Shown: piece by piece, positions 1 to 12,434 of the stretch
Position numbering within the stretch: the stretch's first letter is position 1
Layout: every line of letters starts with the position of its first letter
Assembly (NCBI RefSeq): GCF_000321225.1
Contig: NW_004450267.1
Location: forward strand, 4,456,978 to 4,520,977
DNA length: 64,000 bases
Direction of reading: 5' to 3'
Source of the DNA: Odobenus rosmarus divergens
Lineage: Eukaryota > Chordata > Mammalia > Carnivora > Odobenidae
The notes under the pieces: model-generated
The model's database searches: none
Seen by the model: the letters and a program-made list of their open reading frames with translations, nothing else
What the model was told of the DNA's origin: nothing
Position numbers and translations under genes: made by a program

Positions 1-151
1 GAGAGAGAGAGCACATGAGAGGAGGGAGGGTCAGAGGGAGAAGCAGACTCCCCGCTGAGCAGGGAGCCCGATGCGGGACTCGATCCCGGAACTCCAGGAT
101 CGTGACCTGAGCCAAAGGCAGTCGCTTAACCACCTGAGCCACCCAGGCCCC
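1..151 (-). mobile_element. Can-SINE (SINEC), cut by window edge
   Basis: GA-rich tail side, then CTGAGCAGGGAGCCCGATGC and the tRNA-derived head GAGCCACCCAGG. The poly-A end lies outside the window. Confidence 0.95.
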
Positions 152-599
152 CAACAAGTGTGTTTAACATAGATGTTGATCTGTAGGATCAGTGGTATTT
201 TTTTTTAATTTTTACTTTGAAGGAGAATATTTATGGTGGAATGATGCTTGTAATTATGGAATTTACACATTTTGAAAAGTGTATTTATTTAGTAATCAAG
301 GTTTGCAAACTTCTGGCTGTAATAGTAAAATGTCAAAATTTCTTAGATTTTTGTTGTTGTTGTTTATTGGTTCCAGTCATATTTTAGTTTGTTGCTAACT
401 TTGTGTGTGTGATTTTGCAGGCTAGGTTTTAGAAAGGAAAACGTTTATGACAGTATATGGATCATTCTATTGGCTAAAACTTTATAGAATTGGAGGAAAA
501 TTTTAGTAACTTTTCAGTTAGTGGTTTTGATTGAACCTGGATCGTTATTTATTTGCTAATAGTTTTGCTTACTACTGCTCTGCTCTGAAGTAGTGCTTT
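152..599. other. Intron, nothing recognised
   Basis: AT-rich, with short GTT and TG runs. No gene, RNA or named repeat seen. Confidence 0.6.
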
Positions 600-1600
600 G
601 CTTATGTTGAATCTGGTTGAATTCTCTTTGGAACCTTGTAATCAACAGAGCTGTAAAAGCATCTGTAAATAATTCTTCTAGTTTATTTCATCTGTGTAGG
701 GTCAAATATTTCCTACTAAATTTTTTCTTTTCTAATTATTTTTTTCAGTACACTGTCCAGTCTAAGACCAGGTATTTCATTTGTCATGTCTCTGTAGTCT
801 GGGCACATTTCCACAGCCCTTTTTGGTCTTTTATGACATTGACATTTTTGAAGGATACAGTTCCCCACTGCTCTTATTTTTTTTATATAATGTTTCTAAT
901 TTTAGGTTTGTCTGATGTTTGCTTGTGATTAGATTCAGGTTATGTATCTCTAGGGTTCTGTACATTCAGAAGTACAAGATGTCTTCTGCCCTTTATCGGC
1001 ATTGTTAATTTTGATCACCTAATTAAGGTGCTTGATTTCTCTACTCTATAGTTAGTATTTTTTTCTTGCATCTTGTAAGCAATATGTGGGGGAGACAGTT
1101 TAATGCCTTGCGCATGCCCTGCTCTTTAGCAAAATTTCCCCCAGCCTTAGCATCCATTGATGACCAGTTTTTACTATGTTGAAAATGACAATTGAAAAAT
1201 GACAGTTTTGTAAAAAATAGCAGACTTTTATGTTCTCCAATTAATACCTGGCATTTTACTGTAAGAGCTCTCCTTCCCCATTTATCTATGTATATGTCTG
1301 TATCGTTTTTCTTTTAATCGTTGATAATTTATTACTAACTTTAATGATTTCAGTGCTCAGATTGTTTCAGATTCATCCGGTCAGAACTCTCTCCAGCTTG
1401 CTCTTCTGTCCTTACGACACGCCCTATCACTTTGTGTACTTTCTCACTTTTTGGCATAACAAGATACTCAGGTTCATCTTGTACATATCTTGCCCCAGCC
1501 TTGGAATCAGCCATCTCTCTGAGAACGTCTGGTTTCTGTTGATAGCTTGTTTTAAGAAGTATGTGTTTGAAAATACCCTATAACTGTTAGTCAAATAGTA
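600..1600. mobile_element. Ancient L1M 3' UTR-type sequence
   Basis: GATTAGATTCAGGTTATGTA (about 929), TGATCACCTAATTAAGGTGC (about 1012) and CCAGCCTTAGCATCCATTGATG (about 1142) are in the order typical of L1M 3' UTRs. Orientation is uncertain. Confidence 0.5.
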
Positions 1601-1919
1601 TATCAAATGTGGAAATAACGTATTTTTGGACATTGGCTTGACATTTTTCTTGTTTCTAGGGTGCAAAACGCACATTGTAATACATACTTTAAAATTATAT
1701 ATGATACTCTTTTTGGGGGTCAAAATGGCTTTTTAAATGTACATAAGTTTAGAAGAAAGCAGAGTATCTATTTTTGAGTAGACTTGACTATTGTATATTT
1801 TAGTTTATGAAAACATTGTACTTGCTTTTAGTCAATTAACTGATAAAATTTTTTCCCTCCGAAATGGCTGGGTTATATTTCAGTGTTTTTCAGCTTTCCA
1901 GTTGCCTTCTTTCTAACTC

Positions 1920-2900
1920 CAAAACAGAATTTATTATAAAAAATAATGCATGTTCCATGTAAAGAATTTAAGATCAGTTAAATGTACTTTATATAAAATA
2001 ATTATAATCAAGAAAATTCTCACACCAAAGGTAACCTACTTCTTCCATAGAATGAATATTCTTCTAGAATGTTATTATTTATGTATTTATACACACTTTC
2101 CTTTTGTAAAACAAACCCCCTACACAAGTGAAACATAATAGAATTGTTTCCTACAGAGGAATTGATACTTAAAATCAGTGTGTAAAGTGAAAAATTGTAT
2201 CAAATTAAAATTACCCTTGAAGATCCTTCTAGAATTTAACACTGTCTCTCATTAACTACAATATAGTTGTTTTTTCTCTAGTGTAAAGAAATCATTGTTT
2301 CTTCAGTTGGGCAACAGACATAGTAGTTGGCTTGTGTTTAAGTGATCTCTTGTACTAAAAGCACATAATTCTAGAATCAGACTCAGTGCAGTGAGGTCTA
2401 TAGAGATGCTCCCATTATTAGAGGCACATGAAAACGGAGACTACCTGAGGGAACAGTTTTCTCCCTTCTCATTTTTTATTTGTGATGTTGACTCATTGGG
2501 TGGACTGATAGGTAGAATTGCCATTTTTGGTGAAGGGAGGTGCTGAAGTTAACTTTTCCTAAGTGTACCTAGTGTGCATATCATATTAACTATTTTTATC
2601 TCAAAATTTATCATTGGATATCTTTCCATATCAGTAGATTTGTACCATCTTAAATGACTGTATTTACATTTTATAGATGTGTAGTTTTATTAATGATTTC
2701 CTAGGAACACTTAGGTACATAATTTTTCTGAATTTTAAACAACATTGCATTTGTATATGCCTCTTTGTTCTACATTGTTTATTATATCCTTTGGACAAAT
2801 TCCTAGAAATGAATTGCTTGGTAAAAGGGGATTTGCATTTTAAAAGGTTTTTGATGTAGTTTGTTAAATTACCCTCAGAAAGGTTATATTCAATTTAATT
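1920..2900 (-). mobile_element. Old L1M 3' fragment
   Basis: GACAAATTCCTAGAAATGAATTGCTTGG (about 2793-2820) and the following CCTCAGAAAGGTTATATTC match the antisense L1 3' region. The left half is poorly conserved. Confidence 0.55.
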
Positions 2901-4196
2901 TTTTAGGAAGTATGTGGAATAATGACTAATTCACTATACCTTAAACAGTATAGGTATCATCCTTTTTAATATTTTCTATTCTGATGTGTGGAATGTACTT
3001 TTAGACATTTTGATGTTTTCTTATATATTTATTTGATTAAACAACCAACAATATTGAATTTCAACTATGTAAGAATTTTCTTATGTCATTTAAATTTCTT
3101 TTGTGAATTATTTGTTCGCGTCATTTGCCCCTCCCACCATTTTTCTCCCCCCCCCTCCCTTTTTTTAGAAGTATAAAATTGTTCTGTTAAGGTCTTTTCT
3201 TAATGTTTTCCCCATGAAATAAGGTTGTTTTCTCATAGATTAGAGATGTTGTCTATACTGTGTTAAATTATTACAGATTCTTGACTATTTAGACTTCCTA
3301 CTCTGATCCTTATTTCTTTAAAGAAATGTTTGTGAGTTTTACTGTTTAGGATGATAAAAGTGGTAACTAAAAGCTAGAAAACTTTCCTCAACCTCCTTTG
3401 AGAGTATTTCTGGAATTCTGTACTTCCTTTACTCCTAGTGTTTGCAAACTTTGAATTCTGCAAGAAAATAACAAACAAAATGAAAATGTTTTACTTAAAG
3501 TTTTATTTAAATTTGGAGAGGTCTGAAATATGTGATCTTGAGATTTCCCCAAAATACATATTTTTTGGTAGTAGGAATGAGTCTTCTCTGTTCCATTGGA
3601 CTAATTGTGTGTCCAAGTTTAATTTAGAATTTTCAATTCTATAGAAAATTTCTCTTGTTCCATTGTTTCTATATTTCTGATTTCATATATTGTAAGTATT
3701 GTAGCTTTTATAATTTAGATCTTTGTTCAGGAACTGTTCTTGTGGGAACCCAGTTTAGTTCAAAACAGAAAAAGCACTTGCCAAACTATAAATGGTAAAT
3801 AGGAATAGACTGTGTGAAGACTGATCCAGTAGGCTCAACAAAATTAATGTTTCCAATTGTGAATCAACTAAAGGGTAGTTTTCTCTAATACGTGTTTTAG
3901 TATTCCTGCATTTTCTCGTGTTCTTGCTTGCTTTAGTGTATCATTATTTTAAAAAGGAAATAAGTTTTTTCAGGGTAGTAAATAAAAATGTAATCAGTCA
4001 TTTTAATTATATGTGGTGTATATCTGGGTGAGCTATATGGATTTTCAGATGAGTATGGAATTATTCTTGTCTTAAGTGGCGGTCATTTTGACTACTTCTG
4101 TATTATCCCACTTTCTGTACATTTTCCTGTACATTTTCATGTTAAAGATTTAAGATTAGAGTTGACTCAAGTGAAATGTTTACATAGGTTTATTGA
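2901..4196. other. Intron, nothing recognised
   Basis: AT-rich sequence with a C-run at about 3148-3156. Short ORFs here have no family resemblance. Confidence 0.6.
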
Positions 4197-4211
4197 AGGA
4201 CCCTGTCATTT

Positions 4212-4385
4212 TTTTAAGGATTTATTTATTTGTCAGAGAGAGAGAGAGAGGGCACCAGCAGGGGGAGGGGCAGGCAGAGGGAGAAGCAGGCTTCCTGCTG
4301 AGCAAGGAGCCCAGTGCGGTTCTCCATCCCAGTATCCTGGGATCATGACCTGAGCCCTAGGCAGACTAAGCCACCCAGGCGTCCC
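4212..4385 (-). mobile_element. Can-SINE
   Basis: Full SINE in reverse (AGGATTTATTTATTTG ... GCCACCCAGGCG). Target-site duplication AGGACCCTGTCATTT 4197-4211 and AGGACTCTGTCATTT 4386-4400. Confidence 0.96.
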
Positions 4386-4632
4386 AGGACTCTGTCATTT
4401 CACATGTGATACTAAATTTGGCTATTTCTATATTGAAATATTATTTTGCTCTGGTTACATTTTTTCATAGTCTATATATTTTGGTACAGTTATGAGTAGC
4501 CCTTATTATTGACGTTGGATATAATTGGCACGGAAACATATAAAATGACTTATGTAAACCAGAATTGAAAAAGAATTTTTCATTGTCTACCAAAGAGCTG
4601 GTTAATTTAATTTTCAAAAATTGTAATACATA

Positions 4633-4823
4633 GGGGCTCCTGGGTGGCTCAGTCGTTAAACGTCTGCCTTCGCCTCAGGTCATGATCCCAGAGTCCTGGG
4701 ATCCAGTTCTGCATCGGGCTCCCTGATCAGCGGGAAACCTGCTTCTCCCTCTCACACTCGCCCTGCTTGTTTTCCCTCTCTCGCTGTGTCTCTCTCTGTC
4801 AAATAAATAAATAAAATCTTAAA
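4633..4823 (+). mobile_element. Can-SINE
   Basis: Head GGGCTCCTGGGTGGCTCAG to tail AAATAAATAAATAAAATCTT. Perfect 16-bp duplication AAAAATTGTAATACAT 4616-4631 and 4824-4839. Confidence 0.97.
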
Positions 4824-4839
4824 AAAAATTGTAATACAT

Positions 4840-6058
4840 GTGTAAGTAATAGAAATTTAAAATAAATGTGTGTGTAAGGTTCTGTAGCACCTTAAAATAT
4901 AGCCATCAAATTTTTATAGAAATCTACCTTTTTAACTGTTTTTAAATTGTGTTATTTGGTTTTTCAGTGTTAATATATTTTTTCCTCAATTTTCTCCATC
5001 TCTCAAAGACATTGTTATATCACATCTCATTTTTTAGTTCTTTTATTCCTCTTCCAAAATGTATTCACTCCATTATTATTCATTGATTGAATGTCTTAAG
5101 TGTTCAGAGTAAACTCATTAGTTTAATTCTTTATTTTCATGAAGTTGGTCTTTTGAGAATAACTTGGAATTTCAGACCAGCATTTTAAACAGATTTTCAA
5201 GAACTAGGAGAGATTGGGATTATACTAGAATTTGTTTTTGTCTTATATTTGACTTCTGTTTATAGTAGTAACTTCTGTTGTACTTTAGCGAGTTAGCTTA
5301 TGGAACTCAATATTATACTCCCCAGTTTAGAAAAACCTAAAGAAAAAGTAGAAAGTAATGTTTTGAATCTTAGAATGTTGTTGTAGAAATACTTCTCTTG
5401 TCCCAGTAATAATCTAACTTTTTTCTGTTAAATCTTTATAGTTATGATCAGTGATATAATTATCTTCTGACATATAAAATGTAGATTATAAAGAACAGTG
5501 ACTGCTGATAGCATGGGAAATATAAAATATAAGTACTTTGGAGTCATAAGAAAAGCTCAGTCTGGGTCCAGTTTTTCCAGAGTGCCCTTTTTGATTAGGT
5601 GTACCTTTGAAAAATCTTTACTGATACAACTAAAATTGTGATGGAGAAATAATCTCTGAAGAAGTGTTATTATGTTGCTCATCTTTATAGTCTTGAGATA
5701 CCGTAAAGATGAAGTGTGATGGATCAAGATGGGATATGGGTCAAAATTAAAGGTGCGGATGTGTAAATTTGTATATTTTAAAGAAAAGTAATAATAACTG
5801 TGACAGATTGTCATATCAGAAATGGCACCATGCTATACATGTGGTAACTATTTCAGTACTTTTGCATATGGTTTTAGTTAGCCAAGGGTGGTAACAAATC
5901 TCTTTTTAAGTTGGGGATAGATAACAATCGTAACAGTTTGGCAATGACAGCCTGACCTCAGTAAGAAACAAAGATATCTAAATAGCTAAAATAGATACTA
6001 TAATACCTACATATTAAATTCTGTGCACTTTACTCATTTAAGCTCCCTTAGATTCTTA
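4840..6058. other. Intron, nothing recognised
   Basis: AT-rich sequence. An 85-codon minus ORF (5557-5814) has no recognisable domain. Confidence 0.6.
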
Positions 6059-6068
6059 TACTCAGCTT

Positions 6069-6818
6069 TTTTTTTTATTGTGATAGAATATATGTAACAA
6101 AATTTACCATTTTTTAAGTGTACAGTTCAGGGGCATTAAGTACATTCACATTATTTTGTGACCATCACCACTCACTCTATCTCCTGAACCTTTTCATCAT
6201 CCCAAACTGAAACTCTGTACCCATTAAAAAATAACTCCATTTCCTCCTTACCCCAGTCCCTCCTTACCCCATTCTTTCCTTACCCCAGTAACAACTATTC
6301 TTTCTGTTTTTATGAATTTGACTATTCTAGGTACCTCATATAAGTGGAATTATACAATACTTGTTTTTTTGTGTCTGGCTTATTCCACTTAGCATAATGT
6401 CTTCAAAATCCACCCATCCATTTTGTAGAATGTATCAGAATTTTATTCCTTTTAAAAGTTGAGTAATATTACATTGTTGGTATATACCGCATTTTGTTTT
6501 TTAACTCTTCATCTGTGGATGAACGTTTGGGTTGTTTTCACCTTTTGGATACTGTGAATAATGCTGCTGTGATCATTGATGTACAAATATCTGTTTTGAG
6601 TCCCTGCTTTCACTTCTTTTGGGCATATACCCAGAATCTAATGCTGGATCAAAAGGTGATTCTATGTTTTAATATTTTGAGATGCCCCTGTACTGTTTTC
6701 CACAATGGCTGCATCATTTTCTATTCCTATCAGTGATGGACAGGGTTTAATTTCTCTACATACTCATTAATACCTGTTATTTTCTGTTTTGTTGATAATA
6801 GCCATTCTAATGGGTGTT
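6069..6818 (-). mobile_element. 5'-truncated L1M 3' end with target-site duplication
   Basis: Antisense L1 3' UTR and ORF2 end (GTGTACAGTTCAGGGGCATT, CATCTGTGGATGAACGTTTGG, TTTGGGCATATACCCAGAA). A 10-bp duplication, TACTCAGCTT, at 6059-6068 and 6819-6828 marks both ends of the insertion. Confidence 0.85.
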
Positions 6819-7047
6819 TACTCAGCTTATTTTGTCTTAAGCCTGATATAGTTAAAATAATATGCATATTCTCCAGTCCATAAGAGCTCAGATACAACAA
6901 ATTAGAAAGGACTTTTTTAAGAGATGAGGCATTTCAGTTGACAGTAGCAGGATGTGAGTGAACTTTTGGAAAATTTACATAGGGAGCACTTTATTCCTTG
7001 ATCGTCCTAGATAGTAAAATGTTACTCCAAATTATACTAGTCTAGAT

Positions 7048-7250
7048 CTCTGTTGTCCTATATGATAACTGCTAGCTGTTTGTGGCTATTTAAAGTAATT
7101 AAACATAAATAAAATTATAAAATCAGTTCCTCATTTACACTAGTCACATTTTAAGTGCTTAATAGCCATATGTAGCTAGTGGCTACCATATTGGAGAGTG
7201 CAGCTATAGAACGTTTTCATCATTGTAGAAAGTTCTTTTGGACAGCACTG
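7048..7250. mobile_element. Non-autonomous hAT (Charlie-group) DNA element
   Basis: A 203-bp element ends in GGACAGCACTG (right) and CTCTGTTGTCC (left), decayed copies of the CAGTGCTGTCC inverted repeat. The inside has TAGCCATATGTAGCTAGTGGCTACC. The flanking 8-mers GTCTAGAT (7040-7047) and ACCTAGAT (7251-7258) agree at 6 of 8, as expected for a hAT duplication. Confidence 0.8.
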
Positions 7251-7622
7251 ACCTAGATATTTGTTAGAGATGTTATTGAAGGGTAATACAGCACTATTTC
7301 TGTTAAGTGTGGAATAAAAGGTCACAGAAGGTTAAGATTTCAAACTTGACTTAATGGAAAATATAATGAAGTTTTTATGTAGTGTTGTGGGCTATTTACC
7401 TTGAGATTGGTAATCATCCAATTACTCAACACTCATTTAGTGCTTTTGGGGGGCATAATTACACTAGGAGCTCTGACATCTTTATTTTCTTGTAGAAGAT
7501 ATTTCTCCCTCTCTATAGATCTATAAATAAATATCCTCTACATATATAAAATATGTTTCTTACATATATAGAAATATATGTCCTACCACAGAAATGTATA
7601 CATATTCTCATGTGTATCTTCT

Positions 7623-7820
7623 TTTTTTTTTTTTTAAAGATTTTATTTATTTACCCATGAGAGACAGAGGGAGAGAGAGAGAGGGAGAGAGAGAGAGAAG
7701 CAGAGGGAGAAGCAGGCTCCCAAGGAGCAGGGAGCCCGATGCGGGACTCGATCCCAGGACCCTGGGATCATGACCTGAGCCGAAGGCAGACGCTTAACCA
7801 TCTGAGCCACCCAGGCGCCC
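7623..7820 (-). mobile_element. Can-SINE
   Basis: Poly-T, AAAGATTTTATTTATT, GA-rich tract, CACCCAGGCGCCC. Duplication TCTCATGTGTATCTTCT 7606-7622 and TCTCATGTATATCTTCT 7821-7837. Confidence 0.97.
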
Positions 7821-7879
7821 TCTCATGTATATCTTCTATAAAAAAAATCTATAGTATTTTCAGAAAATAGTCCATATTT

Positions 7880-8240
7880 AAATTTCTCTCATTTTCACAA
7901 TATCTTTTATATTCCCCTGCCCCTCCCCACCAGTCAAGCCTCAAATATTGCAGTTGATTGCTATGTCTTTTTCGTTTCCTTTATTTAAAAAAAATCCTTT
8001 CAAATAATTTCTCTTACTTTTCATGACATTGACTTGCTAAAGAAACTGGCCCGTTGTCTTGTGGAATGTCCCCTTCTGGATATGTTTTTTTCCCTTGCTT
8101 TTTTGGTGTCATTTAACTTGTTTCTCTAGCCTCTGTATTTCCTGTGAACTACAAGCTGGTTCTGAAGGCTTGATTTAGGGTCAGGTTAAGCAATTTTTGG
8201 TAAGAACACTTTGTAGCTGATGCTCTGAATTTATTATTTT
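7880..8240. mobile_element. Ancient L1M 3' UTR-type sequence
   Basis: TTTTCATGACATTGACTTGC (about 8018), GTGGAATGTCCCCTTCTGG (about 8061) and CTGTATTTCCTGTGAACTAC (about 8133) resemble the same L1M 3' UTR group as 600-1600. Confidence 0.45.
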
Positions 8241-8989
8241 TTCATGATGGTTATGTGAAAAGTTTTATATAGTAACTCATGGTTTATAAAATACTTTCAC
8301 ATACAATTTTCTCTAGTAATATTCTTAACACCTTGATACTGTCTTCACTGTGCTGATCTTAGTTTTTATGAGCTCTTAGAAAGTTCTACGATTCTACTGG
8401 TTCTTAAAAGGGAGTTATGTTGTCTCTGCTGTCTTCTGACATTGTTTTTTAAAGGAAATATTAATCTTTTCATCATAGAAATAAGTAAAAGTTACTCTGT
8501 CTAAATGTTACTTGCAATTGTGCATGATTCTGTACAGGATAATGCCGCACCTTTGCTGTTAAAATAATAATTTCTCCCCTTTAAAAAAGCAACTCAAAAT
8601 ATACCACTAGGTGAATAAAGAACTAATAGTGGTGAACTTAAGCATTATATAACTATCACTCAGAGCTTTCTGAATGGCATGAAGAATCAATCAGTGTTAA
8701 TATGCTAAGTTTATATAATTCCAGCTGATAGCAAAGTAACTTGATCTTTTAAATTATCCTGTGCTACTTTAAGTAAATTTATGGATTTTTTTAAGAGTTT
8801 TGTCATGTTTAGTTGATTGTTTCTAAAATAATGTACAATATTTAATTTACTATTTAACTTTTTTGTTTGCTTTACTTTGGTTAGAAGGAGTTAAAACTAT
8901 GTAAGGGGTTTATATTGAGATATTGGTGGTATAAAGATAAAATATCAGTAATGACTCATGTCTTCAAAACTCATAGTAGTGATATTAGC
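8241..8989. other. Intron, nothing recognised
   Basis: No repeat or gene recognised in the 750 bp before the MIR that precedes the DLG1 exon. Confidence 0.6.
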
Positions 8990-9195
8990 TGCTGTCGGTT
9001 AGGAGCCTATTATGTGCCATTGTGCACTTTATATATATTATACTCAGTCCTTGTAACAATTACACATGATAAAAGAGGCAAGTTATCAGAGGTTAAGTAA
9101 CTTGCCTAAACATGCAGCTAATTTGTGATGGAATAGAGATTTAAACTCAGCACTGACTTTGAAGAGTAAAAAGCCTATGACTTTTACACTATGCC
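8990..9195 (-). mobile_element. MIR SINE
   Basis: Antisense MIR core: TATTATGTGCCATTGTGC, AGAGGTTAAGTAACTTGCC and TTAAACTCAGCACTGAC. It ends about 190 bp before the DLG1 exon. Confidence 0.85.
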
Positions 9196-9387
9196 CTGCA
9201 AGTTCTGATGTGATTGCAACATAATAAAATGGGAAAATATTCACTGTTTAAGTACATTATAAGATTGGGCTTATTTTACTAATCAAGACTAAAATTTTGC
9301 TTTTGAGTTATATTGTGTTAGCAATGCGTAGTTTAATTAGAAAATCTAAATACTTCTGATTTTGTTTTTTCTTTTCTTCACCTCTAG

Positions 9388-9554
9388 ATATTCAAGAATT
9401 TTATGAAGTGACCTTACTGGATAATCCAAAATGTATAGATCGTTCAAAGCAGTCTGAACCAATACAGCCTGTGAATACTTGGGAAATTTCCAGCCTTCCA
9501 AGTACTACTGTGACTTCAGAAACACTGCCAAGCAGCCTTAGCCCTAGTGTGGAG
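9388..9554 (+). CDS. DLG1: DLG1 (SAP97) internal exon: end of L27 domain plus linker, beta isoforms
   Basis: This 167-nt exon is flanked by a pyrimidine tract and AG (9386-9387) and by a strong donor, GAG|GTAAGG (9555-9560). Its first two bases complete a split codon (Asp when the previous exon ends in G), followed by 55 open codons ending Ser-Val-Glu in phase 0. The peptide begins [13 protein letters not shown] and runs into a Ser/Thr/Pro-rich stretch with WEISSLPS. I recognise it as about residues 51-106 of DLG1: the last helix of the N-terminal L27 domain and the start of the linker before the PDZ domains. DLG1 is a MAGUK scaffold (three PDZ, SH3, guanylate-kinase-like) at synapses and epithelial junctions. 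Its L27 domain is known to pair with L27 proteins such as CASK/LIN7-type partners. From memory it differs from human at only a few residues. The preceding and following exons are outside the window. Confidence 0.96.
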
Positions 9555-11022
9555 GTAAGGTAAAATTTTTCCTGAAGCTATTTTTCAGTAATCAATTTAT
9601 GGGGCTGCTAAGTTTTTTTACTTTATTAAAATGGATATTATCTGGAAATATCATTGGATAACAAATATTTTTGAAGAGAAAAGCTCAGAATCTCTGGTGC
9701 CCCTTTCTTAACATGTTGTAATTGGTTTGAGGTCTGAAATACTTGCTTTAGACTATTAAAAAAATACTTTGCGTGAGAGACCTCAATGAAATCGTATTTT
9801 GAAAAGGTGGTTTTGCTCTTTTTTTTTTTTTTTGAGAAATAGAATATAGTTTTGTCATCCTGGGCAGATTAGTTGCTACATTTACCCCAAAGATTCTCTG
9901 TTTATTTGACTTGAAGATTGCATTAATAAGACTCACTAAAGACTGATTAGTAAATCTTAAGGTTAGCATCGGTTTCTGCATTTTTCTGTAGTTAAAACTG
10001 TAATCCTTTAAGTGTTAAAAACTATTTTGGTCATGTTCTTTTTTTTGTTGTGACAGACCGTTGCTGGTGGAGTTAGAACAGAGATATATGAAGCGTTTTG
10101 TAATGAGGCTTCTATTTGAGAAACATTAGTCATTTGAATGTGGTTGTCTGACTGAATTTGATTCTAGTCCCTTCTAGTTTGTACTAGAGAAGTGCCTGGA
10201 ATATTGAATCAGCCTCTATTTGGCAAGTAATAAATCAGGGAAAAGTAGTGGTGGGCAGCAACCAGACAACCCTTTGGTAATGAAGTAGACAGTTTCTAAG
10301 TTTTCTTTTTTATGTTATGTCACATAGAACTGTAAAATTTTAGAGCAGGGAGCACATCTGATCCCTCTTTTTCATTTTAAGGATTCGGAAACTGAGATCC
10401 TAAAGAAAATGAATGACTTGACCCAGCTTATTTAGCTAGTTTGGGCAAGTCTACCATTGGATTTCAGACCTCTTAACACCCAGTTCCCTTTACCAATCCT
10501 GGTCTGCACTTACATGTTTTTCTTTGACTAGAGAGAGATTCTAGTGTTGTATTGGCTTTGTGTCTTTATTTTTTTATTTTTACTTTTTTAATCACTCTTG
10601 GATCATTAAGTTTTCATTCCCTTTTGTTGATATATCATTTGCACTTATGATCGATTCCAAATAGATTTTTTAAATGTTAACCAGTAATACAATTTTTATT
10701 TCACATTTATTGTCCTAGGTTAGAAATTTTGCATTTGAGGAAACATGTTAAATTTTAAGAGAATTGAGTTTCTTATTTAATTTCTTACTATTTTTTTCTA
10801 TTGTCTGATTTATTATGTTCAACTATGAATATAAAGCATAGAGTTCTTATAGTTGGTTTGCCTATTTTTATAGGAGATTGTTCAGTTAATGGCTGGCTCA
10901 ATGTAACCAGTAAAAGTAAATGTTCATTAAGGTAAATAAGTGGATAATACTGCAAGCTGGAAGTTAATTTCCATATAGATTTCAGTCAGAAAGATGAACA
11001 GTGCATTGAATTCCATCAAAAG
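9555..11022. other. Proximal intron downstream of the beta exon
   Basis: Begins with the splice donor GTAAGG. Apart from the MIR at 10335-10505, nothing is recognised. This is the start of the large intron that continues to the right edge. Confidence 0.7.
10335..10505 (-). mobile_element. MIR SINE
   Basis: Antisense MIR: CATTTTAAGGATTCGGAAACTGAG, followed by GACTTGACCCAGCTTATTTAGCTAG. Confidence 0.75.
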
Positions 11023-11041
11023 TAGTATTGGAAAATTTCAG

Positions 11042-11159
11042 GGGTGCCTGACTGGCTCAGTCAGTGGAACGTGCAACCCTTGATCTCAGGGTTGTGAGTT
11101 GGAGCCCCACGTTGAGTGTAGAGATTACTTAAAAATAAAATCTTAAGGAAAAATAAGAA
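11042..11159 (+). mobile_element. Short Can-SINE (older subfamily)
   Basis: Lacks the CT-rich middle; CTGACTGGCTCAGTCAG ... TGTAGAGATTACTTAAAAATAAAATC. Perfect 19-bp duplication TAGTATTGGAAAATTTCAG 11023-11041 and 11160-11178. Confidence 0.95.
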
Positions 11160-11865
11160 TAGTATTGGAAAATTTCAGCTTTTATAAAATGAGGCCCTGG
11201 TACTTAGAAATACTCTCTGCGGTGCTGGTTTCTGAATCTCCTAAAGGGTGTATTATGGACATGTTAACAGGAGAATAGGAGAATAAGAATTTTCAGACCA
11301 TAAATGGCAGGTATTGTTAGTTAGGAAAATGGTTGAGAAGGAAATAATGATTACAATGTTGCTGAGGGCTTGGCACATAGAAAATGCTCTAGTATGCTTG
11401 AAGTTTATACCCATTCATGGATGTACTTAGTAAAGGGATCATGGAGATGTGTCCATCAAGTCCTAGATTTCTTTAAAAAGGGGAAGATCTATGTATGTCA
11501 AATTTGAGTGCAAGCTAAGTTCAGTTAAAAAGTACTGTTTTGCAGAGAGGACAGAATACCCTGATGCTAGTCTGAAAGTGTAAGTAGTTTTGAAACACAC
11601 TGATGGATGACAGTCATAAGGACTTAAAAAAAACCCTGGAATGTTTAGAGATTTCATTTCTGGTGTTTTTTTTTTTTGTTTTTTTTTTTTGAGAGTACTG
11701 TAAGAGAAGGCAAGTATAGTCCCCTGTTCCCCATTTATTCTAAATTTGGACAGAAAACTTGGCTAAGTGACCTTGACTTGATCTCTTTAGATTCTTGGAG
11801 GCATAATGTTTAGGACTGAAAAGAGACTTAAATCATTTAATTCACCTTGTTTAATAGTTTTGTAG

Positions 11866-12062
11866 GGGTGCCTGGGTGGCTCAGTCATTAAGCATCTGCC
11901 TTCAGCTCAGGTCATTATCCCAGGGTCCTGGGATGAAACCCCACATCGGGCTCCCTGCTCGGCAGGAAGCCTGCTTCTCCCTCTCCCACTCCCCCTGCTT
12001 ATATTCCCTCTCTTGCTGTCTTTCTCTCTGTCAAATAAATAAATAAAATCTTTAAAAAAAAC
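11866..12062 (+). mobile_element. Can-SINE
   Basis: Full copy with AAATAAATAAATAAAATCTTT tail; duplication AGTTTTGTAG 11856-11865 and 12063-12072. Confidence 0.96.
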
Positions 12063-12236
12063 AGTTTTGTAGTTGAAGAGAATCCACTGACCCAAATTAA
12101 AACAAATGCAGAGGAAGTTTTTATTTGACTATAACTTAAAAATAATACGCAAATCATGAAAATATTTTATCTCATACAAAATTTAGGTTATTATTGCACT
12201 TGTGCACTAATTCTTGGATAAAAAAGTAAGGTAATG

Positions 12237-12434
12237 CAGGCGCCTGGGTGGCTCAGTTGGTTAAGGGTCTGACTCTTGATTTCAGTTCAGGTCATGATCT
12301 CAGGGTTATGAAATCCAGCCCCTAGTTGGACTCTGCACTGGGTGTGGAGCCTGCTTAAGATTCTCTCTCCCTCTGCCTCTGTCCCTTCCCTCTTTCTCTC
12401 TCTCTATCCCCCTCCTTAAAATAAATAGATAGAT
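12237..12434 (+). mobile_element. Can-SINE (GACTCTTGATTTC subtype)
   Basis: Contains GAGCCTGCTTAAGATTCTC, an older subtype. Duplication AGTAAGGTAATG 12225-12236 and 12435-12446; ATAG repeats at the tail. Confidence 0.95.

Noticed and set aside
4633..4705. tRNA-like heads of the SINEs (A- and B-box-like) considered as tRNA genes
   Set aside because: They are tRNA-Lys-derived SINE heads with mutated arms, followed by SINE bodies and poly-A tails.
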